Assembly (NCBI RefSeq): GCF_036898095.1
Contig: NC_090746.1
Coordinates: 50,034,096 to 50,098,095, forward strand
Reading direction: 5' to 3'
Length of the DNA stretch: 64,000 nt
Origin: Palaemon carinicauda
Taxonomy: Eukaryota > Arthropoda > Malacostraca > Decapoda > Palaemonidae
Both the position numbers and the translations under genes were made by a program. The notes below the pieces were generated by a model. That model was not told the DNA's origin, did no database searches, and worked only from the letters and a program-made list of their open reading frames with translations. Numbering within the stretch: the first letter of the stretch is position 1; every line of letters starts with the position of its first letter. This document shows positions 8,647-19,170 of the stretch, in pieces.

Positions 8647-9545
8647 CTCAAATAGCTGACTTCCTCTTATATCTGAGGAAAGAACGATCTCTTTCAGCTC
8701 CCACTATCAAGGGTTACAGAAGCATGTTGGCTTCAGTCTTCCGTCACAGAGGCTTAGATCTTTCCAACAATAAAGATCTACAGGACCTCCTTAAGTCTTT
8801 TGAGACCACGAAGGAGCGTCGTTTGGTTACACCTGGTTGGAATTTAGACGTGGTACTAAGATTCCTCATGTCAGACAGGTTCGAGCCGCTACAATCAGCC
8901 TCCCTGAAAGATCTCACCTTAAAGACTCTTTTCCTGGTTTGCTTAGCCACAGCTAAAAGAGTCAGTGAGATTCAGGCCTTCAGCAAGAAGATCGGTTTCT
9001 CATCTGAAACGGCTACATGTTCTCTACAACTTGGTTTTCTAGCCAAAAACGAGCTGCCTTCTCGACCTTGGCCAAAATCGTTCGATATTCCAAGCTTATC
9101 GAATATGGTTGGAAATGAACTAGAAAGAGTCTTATGCCCGGTGAGAGCTCTTAAGTTCTATTTAAAACGAACTAAACCTTTAAGAGGCCCGTCTGAAGCT
9201 TTATGGTGTTCAGTTAAGAAACCATCTTTGCCTATGTCAAAGAATGCTTTATCCTATTTTATCAGACTGTTAATACGAGAAGCTCATTCCCATCTGAATG
9301 AGGAAGACCAAGCTTTGCTGAGGGTAAGGACACACGAAGTTAGAGCTGTCGCAACTTCCGTGGCCTTTAAACAAAATAGATCTCTGCGAAGTATAATGGA
9401 CGCAACCTATTGGAGAAGCAAGTCAGTGTTCGCGTCTTTTTATCTTAAGGATGTCCAGTCTCTTTACGAGGACTGCTACACTCTGGGACCATTCGTAGCA
9501 GCGAGTGCAGTAGTGGGTGAGGGCTCAACCACTACAATTCCCTAA
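8352..9545 (+). CDS. DIRS B tyrosine recombinase
   Basis: A 397-residue recombinase (from the ATG at 8352) replaces the integrase of LTR elements and would insert the circular DNA intermediate by strand exchange. An N-terminal helical core-binding region is followed by the catalytic domain. The expected residues are present: Arg203 (AKRVSEI, codon 8958), His328 and Arg331 (THEVR, 9333-9344), and nucleophile Tyr364 (FYLKDV, codon 9441). The frame is open far upstream (to 6897), but that part overlaps pol and is a shadow. It overlaps the end of pol by about 295 bases and shares the gag frame. Confidence 0.88.
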   Translation: MVHRGTSMASRRSQNTSPKGGPSTSATRKEGTPRPPRSSSDCLQTIERLSRARGFSKEAARAIARARRTSTLRVYQSKWEVFRNWCKSVSVSSTSTSVTQIADFLLYLRKERSLSAPTIKGYRSMLASVFRHRGLDLSNNKDLQDLLKSFETTKERRLVTPGWNLDVVLRFLMSDRFEPLQSASLKDLTLKTLFLVCLATAKRVSEIQAFSKKIGFSSETATCSLQLGFLAKNELPSRPWPKSFDIPSLSNMVGNELERVLCPVRALKFYLKRTKPLRGPSEALWCSVKKPSLPMSKNALSYFIRLLIREAHSHLNEEDQALLRVRTHEVRAVATSVAFKQNRSLRSIMDATYWRSKSVFASFYLKDVQSLYEDCYTLGPFVAASAVVGEGSTTTIP

Positions 9546-9949
9546 TTCCATAACCTTTTTAATCTTTCTCTTGAAATGTTTTTATTGTTGTTTTTTGGGT
9601 TGTCCGGAAGGCTAAGAAGCCTTTCGCATCCTGGTTGATTTGGCGGGTGGTCAAAGTCATTTCTTGAGAAGCGCCTAGATTAGGGGTTTTGATGAGGTCC
9701 TGTTGTATGGGTTGCAACCCTTGATACTTCAGATCCTAGGGGTCGATCAGCATCCTGAGAGGATCGCGAGGCTCCGTAAGGAAGACGTACTTAAAAAGGC
9801 AGAGTAATTGTTCAAGTCGACTTCCTTACCAGGTACCTATTTATTTTGTTTTTGTTATTTTGATAACTTCTAAAATGAAATAAAAATTCTTAGCTCATAA
9901 TAATGTAAACATATAGTGCTGGTCTCTACCCACCCCCCTGGGTGTGAAT
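9546..9949 (+). other. DIRS B 3' untranslated stretch
   Basis: AT-rich non-coding sequence lies between the recombinase stop and the internal complementary region. A candidate polyadenylation-like aataaaa motif lies within gaaataaaaattc near 9880. No reading frame or repeat was recognised. Confidence 0.5.
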
Positions 9950-10040
9950 CAGCTATTATAATCACCGGCTAAGTTAAATATTGAAAAATGTTATTTTTAT
10001 AATAAAATAAATTTTTGAATATACTTACCCGGTGATTATA
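9950..10040 (+). repeat. DIRS B internal complementary region
   Basis: The first half (to about 9988) is the complement of the extreme left end of the element (3764-3803). The second half (about 9989-10040) is the complement of the extreme right end (about 10232-10285). The two outer termini are therefore stored here fused head to head, which in DIRS elements templates closure of the circular intermediate. Confidence 0.9.
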
Positions 10041-10088
10041 AATTAAAGGACCCTCCCTTCCTCCCCAATAGAGACGCAGTGGAACGAG

Positions 10089-10285
10089 GAGAAAATTGAG
10101 TTCTTTGTTTACATTGAGTACTGGGTATCTGGACGACAGATGGCGCTGTTGGGCACACCCGCAACCTGTGTAGCGATCGCTGGCGAATTTTACCTTAGAG
10201 TTTTCTGTCGAGCAACAGAGTTGCAGCTATTATAATCACCGGGTAAGTATATTCAAAAATTTATTTTATTATAAAAATAACATTT
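10089..10285 (+). repeat. DIRS B right inverted terminal repeat
   Basis: This is the inverted partner of 3764-3938. It ends near 10285 in an ataaaaataacatttt context. The shared attt at both outer edges fits a short recombination core rather than a duplication. Confidence 0.88.
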
Positions 10286-10579
10286 TATGTTTGTTCCCTC
10301 GGTGGTTTCCTTTCCCGTCGCGGACTAGGTGTGCCTCCGGAGGGAGTTTTCTGTTACATAATGTATTTTATTTTTCCTCAGCGATGCAGTTCTTCTTCGT
10401 TCGACTAAGAGAGCCGACGAAGCAGAGCTGTTCTGTTCATGCTTGGGAAATCTGCTGTCACTGCCGACCCTCAGAGAGTATCATCATGCTTCTCCTTAGA
10501 AGTACGCCCGTGGCAGCACCTGATTAGCACTTCATCTTCGAGGAACTAGCTCCGGCTACACTTCCTGAGGCAGCACTCT

Positions 10580-12320
10580 TGGCAGATCATCTTAGTGCAC
10601 TACCAGGAGGTTTGCCTCCAGGGGTTGGACTACTTTCCCTTCCAAGGAAGAGTTCTCCTCCCCAGGTATGGGGTTGTTTCTCCCTTCCAAGGGAGAACTT
10701 CTCTGCATCTTCTTCATCACTTCATCTACTCCAACTGCTGTTGCTGTCTTCGCCTAGACTACGCTCCCCCCTTGCTGAGTCTCTTTTCCTTCGGGGGATC
10801 GGAGCATAGACTCAGGCAAGTCTCTCCTGCGAAGGGATCACCTCTCTCATAAAGACTCCTCTTCGGAGGATTGCTACTGCTGAAGGTTGGCTTGCTGTTC
10901 CACTAGCCCTCAGCGGGGTCATCTGTTCCTGGACCTTCTGACGACGCTGCAGCTAGTCCTCGGACTTCGGTACTGGACTCTTCTGTGGATCATTCACTAT
11001 CTCCATCAGTGGATGTACGCTTTTCCAAATTGCGCATCCCAGTTCCTGATCGTCCTACCAGCTGACCTGCTGACCTGCCGTCCCTGTTCCTTTCTCTGGT
11101 ACAGCCTCTTAAGACCATTCGTAAGCATGTAGCTATGCGCCAAAACACTCCACAGCACGCCAGCGCCCACCAACATCTCGTCAGCGCCAGCCTTCTCCTT
11201 CACACTTTCCAGAGCGCCCACGCTCTCCAGCGCATCAGCGCTCTACAACGCTTCGGCGTTTGCCTGACTTGCAGCCTTCTCCTGACTTGTAGCCTTCTGC
11301 TCGTCCTCAGTGCACTCCAATGCTCGCTGGCACTCTCCAGTGCAACCTCGTCATTTCACTGAGCAGCTTTTGCCAGCTCGCCAGCACTCACCAGCCTACT
11401 TATGCTCGCCTGCGCAACTGCGCTCTCCAGCTCGAGCTTGTCAGCACTCCTTAGTGCTCTCTTAAACCACAGCGCGCTCCTACGCAACATCAGGCTTTGG
11501 CTCGCCAACGCTCTCCTGCACGACAGCGCTCTCCCAAGTCACAGCGCTTTCATGGGCACTAGTGCCAGCGCTTTTCTGCGCGCCAGTGCTCCTCTACGCG
11601 CCAGTGCTCCTCTGCGCATCAGTGCTCTTCAGCGCCGGCAATCTCCAGCTCGCCAGCGCTCACCTGTGCACCTGCATTCTCCAGTAGCTGCTCTCCAGCA
11701 AACTCCTGCGCAGCGCCGAACTGTGGCGCATTGTAAGGAGACTGTGCAACACCCTGCGCAGCGTCTTAATGTGCGCCCACGCGCCTGCACACCCTTGCGC
11801 TCACGCTCTCCTCTGCATTCTAGGGAGACTGCGCAACACCCTGCATAGCGCTTTACTCTGCGCCAATGCTCTCCCGCGCACTTGCGCTCTCAGATCCAGC
11901 ACTCGCCAATGCACCAGCGCTAGCTCTCACCTGCGCATTCTGTGGAAACTGCTCACCAGCATCATCGTGCGTGTCAGGGCTCTCCGGATTGCCAACGCTC
12001 CAGTACTCTCCTGCTCACTTGTGCGAGAGGTAAAAAGAACGAAAGGGAAAACTTTTTGACAGGTCACCATTGCCTCATTCCCCTCCCCGCAAACGCATTA
12101 TAGCATGCCTGCCTGAAAAAGAGGGAAGAGGCCTCGCAGAAGGGTTCAAGATCCCGAAGATGCCAAGGCAAATCAACCTCATCTACCATCGGTCGAGACT
12201 TCTCGCAGGGAAACCTTGATCCCTTTCTCTTCATTGAGGTTTTTCTGACAGTATATACCACTGTCAAAAAACACAATCTGGACGTTGCAAACGGCCTATC
12301 ATTAGCTCGCAAATCTCTAA
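10580..12320 (+). pseudogene. DIRS C gag remnant with low-complexity repeats
   Basis: Short frames carry gag-like Ser/Arg/Pro segments, for example RQSPARQRSPVHLHSP near 11640. Between about 11130 and 12010 the DNA is dominated by imperfect repeats built around cagcgct/ctccagcgc units, giving Ser-Ala-Leu or Arg-Ser-Pro repeats depending on frame. This corresponds in position to the Arg-Ser-Pro tracts of copies D and F. Numerous frameshifts make it non-functional. Confidence 0.6.
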
Positions 12321-12329
12321 TTGCCAGAA

Positions 12330-12910
12330 TGCCGATCACTAACTCACCGTACGCTGTTCACTAGTCCGACGATCGCTGATTTCTAGATCATCTTCCACCA
12401 ATGAGAAATCATCAACCGACTGATCGCTAGATCAGTGTTTGCTAATTGCTAATGCGCCGATTGCCAGATCACCAATTGCTAGCTCATCTTTCTCTGATCA
12501 TTGACCTCCAGTCTCGCCAATTGCTAACGATCTCCGATTGCTAGCGGGCCGATCGCTGATTGCTAGTCAACAACCAGTCATCAGCTTGCTGATCACTAGA
12601 TCACCGACGGCCAGCTCGTTTTTCTTCGATCATCGACCTCAGCTCGCTAATCTCTGACCAGCCAATCGTCTGCTTGCTGATCATCAATGGCTCACCGATC
12701 ACCAACGGATGATCACTAAACCATTCTGCTGTCTCTCAGGGCTCTCCAAGCCAATCACCAACTCATTGATTGCCAACCTTCCTTAGCTGACTGACCAGAT
12801 AGCCTTCACTTGCCTGTCAGTTACCATCTTCGGCTCACAGATTGCCGATTCACCGATCATCGGCAGTTCGCCGTTCACCTGCACAGTTTGTCACTCAGAC
12901 TTACTTGTCA
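12330..12910 (+). repeat. Degenerate gatcgctgattgct-type tandem repeat in DIRS C
   Basis: About 580 bases are built from imperfect repeats of units such as gatcaccgat, ccaattgctagc and ctgatcactagatc. The composition suggests an expanded and mutated continuation of the gag low-complexity tract (compare 18800-19170 in D). No coding frame persists. Confidence 0.55.
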
Positions 12911-13159
12911 ACCTCTGCCCGGGGTTCCCTAGATCAGAAGGCAAACAACACATTTCTCGCTACTCGCCATTAGCCATCACACCAATCCACTAGAGCTATC
13001 GGCAGGCAATCGACAGCCCCCCCATCAACGGGATGTCGACAGGTGACTACTCGCGAGCACTCTCCAACTGCACAGTAGCCACGATACCCAGCCGTTAACC
13101 ATTGATTAACATTCGCCAGTCCGATGCTGTTCTAAGGAAGAGCATCAATCCCGTCAGGG

Positions 13160-14900
13160 CGCATGGTAGGGTCAAGCTTTGCCTCACTTCTATCAGTTAA
13201 AGGAGTTCTCTCCCAGGGACGAATCCTTACACAGGGTATCGTGTCCCATCCTTTCCGCCACGAGTCAAGACCCCAGCGTCAACAATCTCCCATGCGAAAG
13301 GATCCGCAAGGAGCTGTCCCTTTGGGTCGATGTCCACACCATGTTGGAGGAGTTCGGACAAGGGCAAAGACCACAGGCCTTCTTGTGCACGCTTGACCTA
13401 AAGGGCGCATACTTACAGGCCCAAACTATTCATCTTCTAGGAAGTATTGGAGATTCAGTCTAGACAAATAAGAAACACCAGTTCAGGGCACTGTGCTTCG
13501 TTCTTTCCACAGCACCCATCCTGGGCTTACAGGATTGGCTTCTGTCTCCTCTGTTTCTGGACGACTGACTGACCTTAGCAGACTCGGTAGCAACCTTGCG
13601 TTAGCACCGGAACTTCTGAAGTCTTTTTACTGAGATTGGGTAATCATGGTAAACCTTTGGAAGTCTTCCCTACTTTCCCTCTCAGAAGACTGGTATATGT
13701 GGGATTGATTCTAGACACCAGTCTCCACAAAACCTTCTCATCAAAGACAGGATAATGAGGCTAGAAAGGTCACTAGACCCTTTCTCAAGACAAGAAGAAC
13801 TCCCAGCCCAGAGTGACTATTTTTCCTCAGTTACCTATCATCCTTGGCCTGTCTAGCCTCCAACGACCGCCTCAGGATTCGTTCTCTTCAGTGGCGGCTG
13901 GAGTCTGATTGGAATCAGGCCTTCAATTCCCCGGACATTTTGATCCCCATGGGACCAGAGGTCTGGATGAACCTAAAGGGATGGGTGTCAGTCGAGAATC
14001 TACGGAGTGGTGTAACCTTCTCACCCTTCTCCACCCCTTGGACTTGATGCTGTGCTTTAGACACATCAAAAGAAGGGAAGAGGGACCATAGTGTTCACCA
14101 CGTGACCTCAGGCCTCTGGACAGAGTCCGAAAGTACCTTCACTTAAATTTCTTAAGAGATGAAGGCCAACTTTCCAGTCCTTCAACAGCCTCATCAGTTT
14201 CTAACGGGCCACTCAGTGGTGTGATGAGTGACAACACTTCAGAGGGGCTCACATTAACAAGCAAGGAGGAAGTTGCTCGCAGCCTCTTCCCATCTAACAG
14301 TATAAATACTAAGATGAGCTGAAGTCCGCTCGTTACCACTATCAACCTGCTTCATTCCAGACTAGAGGAATATGTTCGCCAACAATCTGTGCACAGTAAA
14401 GTCCTGACTTTACAGGGTTCTCCAACTATGGATTTGTTTGTAACGCCCTTGAGCCTCAGGCTTCCGCTGCTCCCCAGTCCTAGACCCCAAGGCTCTCTAG
14501 CAAGAAGCATGCCAACAACGGTGGGTACAACAACAATGTTTACGTCTCATCCCTGTAGCCCACAAAGTCCTGACTTTACAGGGTTTTCCAACTATGGATC
14601 TGTTTGTAACGCCCCTGAGCCTCAGGCTTCCGCTGCTCCCCAGTCCTAGACCCCAAGGCTCTCTGGCAACAAGCATGCCAACTACAGTGGGTACAACAAC
14701 GTTTACGTCTCGTCCCTGTTTTTATCTGGAGAGAAGGGTACTCAACAAGGCTAGAACATCGGTCAGCCTCTCAAGGGCTCTCATAGCTCTGCTATGGCAT
14801 TACGCAGAACGGTTTCCAAACCTTCTGCAGCTCTTGATAGAGCCTCCAAGAGAACCCTCTCCACGTCACAGACAACCACACTTTGACATCTACCACAAGC
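13160..14900 (+). pseudogene. DIRS C pol remnant
   Basis: Reverse transcriptase traces include CTLDLKGAYLQ near 13385, a CFVLSTAP-like segment near 13495 and a polymerase box LFLDD followed by TGA near 13550-13568. RNase H fragments lie near 14040-14300. The methyltransferase-like segment (MDLFVTPLSLRLPLL) appears twice because of a local duplication at 14398-14719. There are many frameshifts and stops. Confidence 0.7.
14398..14719 (+). repeat. 166-bp tandem duplication within DIRS C pol
   Basis: Positions 14398-14557 and 14564-14719 are near-identical copies, both starting aaagtcctgactttacaggg and ending before ccctgt. They duplicate the start of the methyltransferase-like segment. The duplication is unique to this copy, so it arose after insertion. 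Confidence 0.85.
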
Positions 14901-15950
14901 TATAGCTTTGCTATGATTGTATGCCTGGAGACTACCCAGTACCTCCTCTCTCAGAGAGGCTTTTCGCAATAAGTTGCGAAGAGGTTGTCTGGATATCTGA
15001 GGAATTCCTCAGCATCAGTCTACCAGGTAAAGTATAATGTCTAATATGGTTGGTATCTAATATGGTTGGTATCATGGGAAAGTGTATCTCTCCAAGCGAT
15101 ATCTCTATTCCAGCAATAGCGGAATCCTCTAGTGTATGCAGGAGAAAAAGACCCCCTTTTCAGTGTCAGCAGATAAAGACGATCACTCATCCTTGAGCCT
15201 CGCCTTCAAACTGAAAGGAAGGGATATCCCCTCATCGCTAGATCTTTCCTAAGTCATGCGGACTTACAAATTTGCCTTTTTCCAGTTGGAATTGAGACCT
15301 CCCTCTTGGAACATGGTTCAAGTTTTCCGGTCTCTAAGGAGACAGCCCTACGTTCCACTTCACCAGGCAACAAATTTTCACCTGGTTTAGAAGACAGTGT
15401 TCCTACACACTTTGACAACGGCCAAACGAGTCAAGGAACTTCATATCCTCTCTTTCGACATCGCCCATTCATGAGAAGGGTGAAAGGCAACATTCATTTT
15501 CGTCCCTGAGTTTGTCGCCGGACACAGTCTCCAGAGGTGACGGATCCACTCAGTAACTGACGATCCAGATCATCTGTTACAGTACCCTGGATGAGGTTTG
15601 AGGCTCTACCTCAAGAGAACGGCAACATCCCACCCGGGTCCCTTCTCTTGTCGTCAGCTTGGAGAGACAAGAGGAGGATCACCAAAACATCATCTCTGCT
15701 CTGAATCCAGATCCTCATCCAACATGTCGACCCACGATTTCAGGGGCATAGCTATGCCCCTGGCCCTTCTAACCAGATTACTCTGTGACGCAGGTTCTAC
15801 AAGCAAGGGTGTGAATGCTCCAGGTGTCTTTCACAACCTTTCTCCTGCAAGACGTGACCCACAGGAACTCGATACAATTTCTATCGGTCCTGTGGTGGCT
15901 GCACAACAACTGCACAAGCTCCTTATTGGACAAGTAGCAGAAGGTTGAGG
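14900..15950 (+). pseudogene. DIRS C tyrosine recombinase remnant
   Basis: The remnant can be aligned by DNA to 52350-53372 of copy F. It includes the C-terminal part near 15720-15910 (GPVVAAQQLH near the end), where the His-x-x-Arg segment has decayed. A small 17-bp tandem duplication (tctaatatggttggta) lies at about 15038-15072. No usable frame remains. Confidence 0.6.
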
Positions 15951-16384
15951 GCACTGTTACCCGGTTTTAGTCTGTGTGAAGACAAATGTTTAACTGGCTC
16001 TTATTCTTTTCTTCATCCCTCTCTTAGGGAAAGCAGCATCCTGGGTTCTCTGCATAAACTGACCCCAAACCATTGCAGGTAAACCATTCTCCCTTGTGTA
16101 CCTAGTATTTAGCTAACACTGTTGCATCCTCATTCCCTGGCAAGTTGGTATTGGGAAAGTCTTGGTTACAACAGTTTTTCTTACAAAAAGACTCGGAACA
16201 ACATTATCTGGAAAGTCAAACTTCTAAATATCTCAACACACAGCTTGCATAGGCTGCGGACTTTACGTAGCAAGGTTTTAGTTAGGTGCAGGGACTCCTT
16301 ATTTTGAGTACTAACATACACAGGTAAGAAACCCCCCAGTAAAGCCAAAAGCCGGATTGGCAGGGACGTCCACCCTTCCTAATG
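15951..16384 (+). other. DIRS C conserved 3' non-coding block
   Basis: This is the same 3' block as in copies A, D and F, including the segment ttattcttttcttcatccct and the agcatcctgggttctctgca stretch. It carries no coding potential. Confidence 0.6.
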
Positions 16385-16737
16385 TGTGAGTCACCACTAA
16401 ATAGATAGAGTAGGTGTGTATTCCAGTTACGGAACAAATGACAAATTCGTAGATAGTTTGTATTTATCCTAACGATTCAAACCTTAGCTATTTATACAAA
16501 CTTGCCCGCCAGCCCTATCCCCATTGAAGTCCTACCTCCAAGCAAAGTGAACTAATTCACCGGTGTGTGAGCGGGAGCGGTTGCAAGCTACCCCCACTAA
16601 CTAGCGGAATGGGTAGTTAACCTTTGCAACAATTTTAATGGCTCGCCCTTTCAGCTTCGCTAAAAGTAATAATCCCTAATAAATAGCTAAAGGTTTGTAT
16701 CGTTGGAAAATACAAATTATATACGAATTTGTCATTT
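16385..16737 (+). repeat. DIRS C internal complementary region and right terminal repeat
   Basis: The fused-end segment (ttacggaacaaatg then acaaattcgtag) lies near 16423-16450. The terminal repeat follows, containing a gctagttag-type hairpin region in degraded form, and ends in gtcatttt near 16737. It matches A and F with moderate divergence. Confidence 0.8.
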
Positions 16738-17389
16738 TTCGTATGAATGGTTGGAGTAGAATTAAGCTAAAGAAGTTTGATATCTAGACAGATAATACCA
16801 AAGGGAATGGGTGAGTGGTAACAAGACAACAAGCAATATAGATAGGGCTAGAAGGGTTGCGGCAAAGAACATTTAGCATCTACGGATGGCAAATTGTATG
16901 CAGTAACCAGTAGCTTTTATAGAAGTTAATGCTTTAAGTATAAAAATAAGAAGGATTCTATTGTGCTCATATTTTTCCTTTTCTTTTTCAGATGTAAAAT
17001 ACACAATTCTTCTTGGTTAATTGGCCAAATCCAACATAGTCTTCAAAATGAAGAGGGATAGAGAGATGCAGTATTCTTACAGATTATAAGTATCCATTCC
17101 ATTATTCTAGTTTTACCAGCATGATTATTTGTATCTAGATTGGTGGGAAATCACAATTTGTTATAGAAATAATTTGAATCTTTTCAGTACAAAGCCAACC
17201 CTTGACAGTAGCATGAACTGATGTAGGAGCATAAACATGTTGGCTCATTTCAACGTTTCAAAATATGCTCTTAAAGAAGAATAGACCCAGACAATATGTA
17301 CATCCAGGCTCAAAATAGATTTGTGGACAAAACTGTAATGCGTCATTTTCCTCTTGCAAGAGTTGTGGGGTCAGTACTGTAGATGGCCA
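16738..17389. other. Spacer between DIRS C and D
   Basis: About 650 bases of AT-rich sequence have no recognisable gene, repeat or open frame of note. Confidence 0.5.
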
Positions 17390-17624
17390 TATTTAATTGT
17401 AAAGTAAATACAAACCAACGCTATTTAAAGGGATATTACTTTTGGCTAAGCTGAAAAACGAGCCATTAGATTTTTAACTAGGGTTAACCACCCACCCGCT
17501 AGTTAGTGGGGGTTAGCATCTACCCCACTCACTCATACACCTAGGCTGTGAACCCACTTTGCTTTTGACTTGCCATTATTGACTAATTGCTTTTGTTTTT
17601 TTCTTTTCAGTGTGTGTGTACCAT

Positions 17625-18350
17625 ACTCTCTTCTTGGCTGTCCTCATGTGGACTTGTCCGGGACCTTAGGGCCACTCCTGTGGGACGTTCATGTCGTCTG
17701 TTGAATCGGACCTGTATCTGCTGTGTCATGCCTTCCAGGGGGGCCGTTGTGACTAGGACAACACCTTCCCTGAATGCCGGGAGTGGCTTGCCTCCCAGTG
17801 GGCGAAGTTTAGGTGCTGGCGTAAGAGAAAGTCCAAAAGGGTTCGTCTCCGTGGTCTTCCTTGAAGTCGAAGAAAACCAGTACTTCTTTGACCCCCCATA
17901 TCTTCCCAAAGCTCCTGTTCACTCGGTTTCCCTTGGGAAACCTTCGAATAGAAGCATAGACCAATAAACTCCAGGTTAATCTCGGGTCTCGAGGCACGGT
18001 GCTGCTTCCTGTTGGGGTCAATGACCTTTGATGTCAGGATGCCAGATAACTCCTAATCAATCAATCCATCAATCCCCCCGAGTGAGACTTGGGTCTTTTT
18101 GTGATGTTTTCCAGGTGTGGCCATCTCTGGGTTTGACCAGTCCCCCAGCGAAGAAGTCGCTTTTTAAAATTCTTTGACTCAGTGCGAAGAGTAAGCGAAC
18201 ACCGACTTCCTCGGAGGTGGATCCCTTGTTGCTGAGTGTGGCCTGACAAGATCCTGAGGTTTCGTCTGCCGACATATCCCGCCCTACCTCTTCATCCGCT
18301 GGTGCCGCTGTTGCCGTAGACTGCTCTTCCCCCATGCTGAGCCGATTCTT
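17625..18350 (+). pseudogene. DIRS D gag N-terminal remnant
   Basis: From about 17647 the translation (MWTCPGP, then HSCGTFMSSVESD) matches the N-terminal zinc module of copy F. The first two cysteines and the final Cys (FPECREWLASQWAKF) survive, while the central CxxC and His have been lost and an in-frame stop is present. A splice-acceptor-like pyrimidine tract ending in cag lies directly upstream (17600-17610), as in F. The frame is interrupted by the LINE fragment. Confidence 0.65.
17965..18077 (+). mobile_element. 5'-truncated LINE 3' tail inserted in DIRS D gag
   Basis: The segment from ggtcaatgacct (about 18015) through gatgtcaggatgcc to a run of tcaatcaatc units matches the 3' end of the full-length LINE at 46608-46667. 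Upstream homology to DIRS gag stops near 17965. It is a typical 5'-truncated insertion of the same or a sister LINE family. The exact 5' edge and the target-site duplication could not be settled by eye. Confidence 0.75.
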
Positions 18351-18799
18351 TCGTTGGGGGCGGAGCAAAGTTTGAGGCAGGTCTCTCCTGTGGGTGGCCA
18401 TATCTCTCGCCCTAGAGTGAGATCCTTCCTAGACACTCAGAGGTCTTATAGACATCTTTCCGTTCCTGCTGAGCAGTCATCCCCTTCGGAAGATTTTTGC
18501 TGTCCTCTACAAGCTCCCAGCGTGCATGGTCCTCATCGACGCTTCAGACCCTCTTCTTCTTCACTTCCGGCTAAGAGACGTCTCTTTGGCTTGCCCAAAG
18601 ACCTGCAATTTTCTCCCGTCAAACGAACCCCCGTGGAAGATTGCCGCTCTCCCGCACCTCGTCATTCGTCACCTCGACCGCAGACCTCGTAACCTCGTGA
18701 CGAATCTTGTCAAATACTCTGACAACCTTCTGCTTCCCGACCCTTGCCTATTTTATCGAACTCTCTCTGGACTTGCTGTTTGCCAGCCCTGAGGCACTC

Positions 18800-19170
18800 G
18801 CCTGCCACTTGATCGCTGTTCGTGGTTCATTAACTGTTCGCAGTCCTCCAGCTACTCATCGTTTGCTAGCTGTCCATCGTTCCTTGGCTTCCCACTGTTT
18901 TTCAACGGTTCGCCGTTCGCCAGTCTCCCTTCGTTCGCCAGCTGCTCATTATTTTCCAACTGCTCGTCATTCGCCAATGACTCGCCGATCACCAACTACT
19001 AGGCATTCAACAGTTTCTCGTCATTCTACAGCAGTTCGCCGATCGCCAGCGGCTTGTCATTTACCAGCTGCTCGTTGTTCTCCGACTGTTCTTAGTTCTC
19101 CTGTAGCTCGTTGCTCCCCAATTCCTAGAAGTTCACCGGCCGTCTGTCGTTCGCCAGGCACTAGGCAATT
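18800..19170 (+). repeat. Arg-Ser-Pro tandem low-complexity tract in DIRS D gag
   Basis: Repeated cgttcgccagctgctc-like units encode a chain of RRSP, RHSP and RSPA motifs in one frame (open 18707-19342). The tract sits between the zinc-module remnant and the conserved gag core, where copy E carries its RS domain. Confidence 0.7.

Larger units (their letters stand above)
3764..10285 (+). mobile_element. DIRS copy B, complete with three open frames
   Basis: This is a 6.5-kb DIRS retrotransposon with both inverted terminal repeats, an internal complementary region and open reading frames for gag (4143-6587), pol (6382-8646) and tyrosine recombinase (8352-9545). No frameshift or premature stop is seen. 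It belongs to a different lineage from A, C, D and F: the terminal repeats are AT-rich and unrelated to theirs, and ORF1 shares only the N-terminal zinc module. There is no target-site duplication, as expected for insertion by a tyrosine recombinase. It interrupts sequence of unclear origin at 3646-3763 and 10286 onward. Intactness suggests recent mobility. Confidence 0.93.
10286..16737 (+). mobile_element. DIRS copy C, degenerate, left end not found
   Basis: This decayed DIRS copy is of the A/D/F subfamily. Gag-like sequence from about 10790 matches copy D near 18345, pol and recombinase traces follow, and the 3' block and right terminal repeat end at the gtcatttt motif near 16737. A left terminal repeat was not recognised. 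The first few hundred bases (10286-10780) have no clear counterpart, and the copy may be truncated at the left or disrupted by the insertion of B. No long open frame remains. Confidence 0.75.

Noticed and set aside
11130..12900. CRISPR-like array or satellite suggested by short regular repeats in DIRS C
   Set aside because: The repeats are imperfect and directly adjacent without spacers, sit in a gag position, and the genome is eukaryotic.
17041..17120. ATG-initiated charged peptide (MKRDREMQ...) as candidate first exon of TAF2
   Set aside because: It runs into a stop without a suitable phase-2 donor and lies 12 kb upstream with no supporting evidence.
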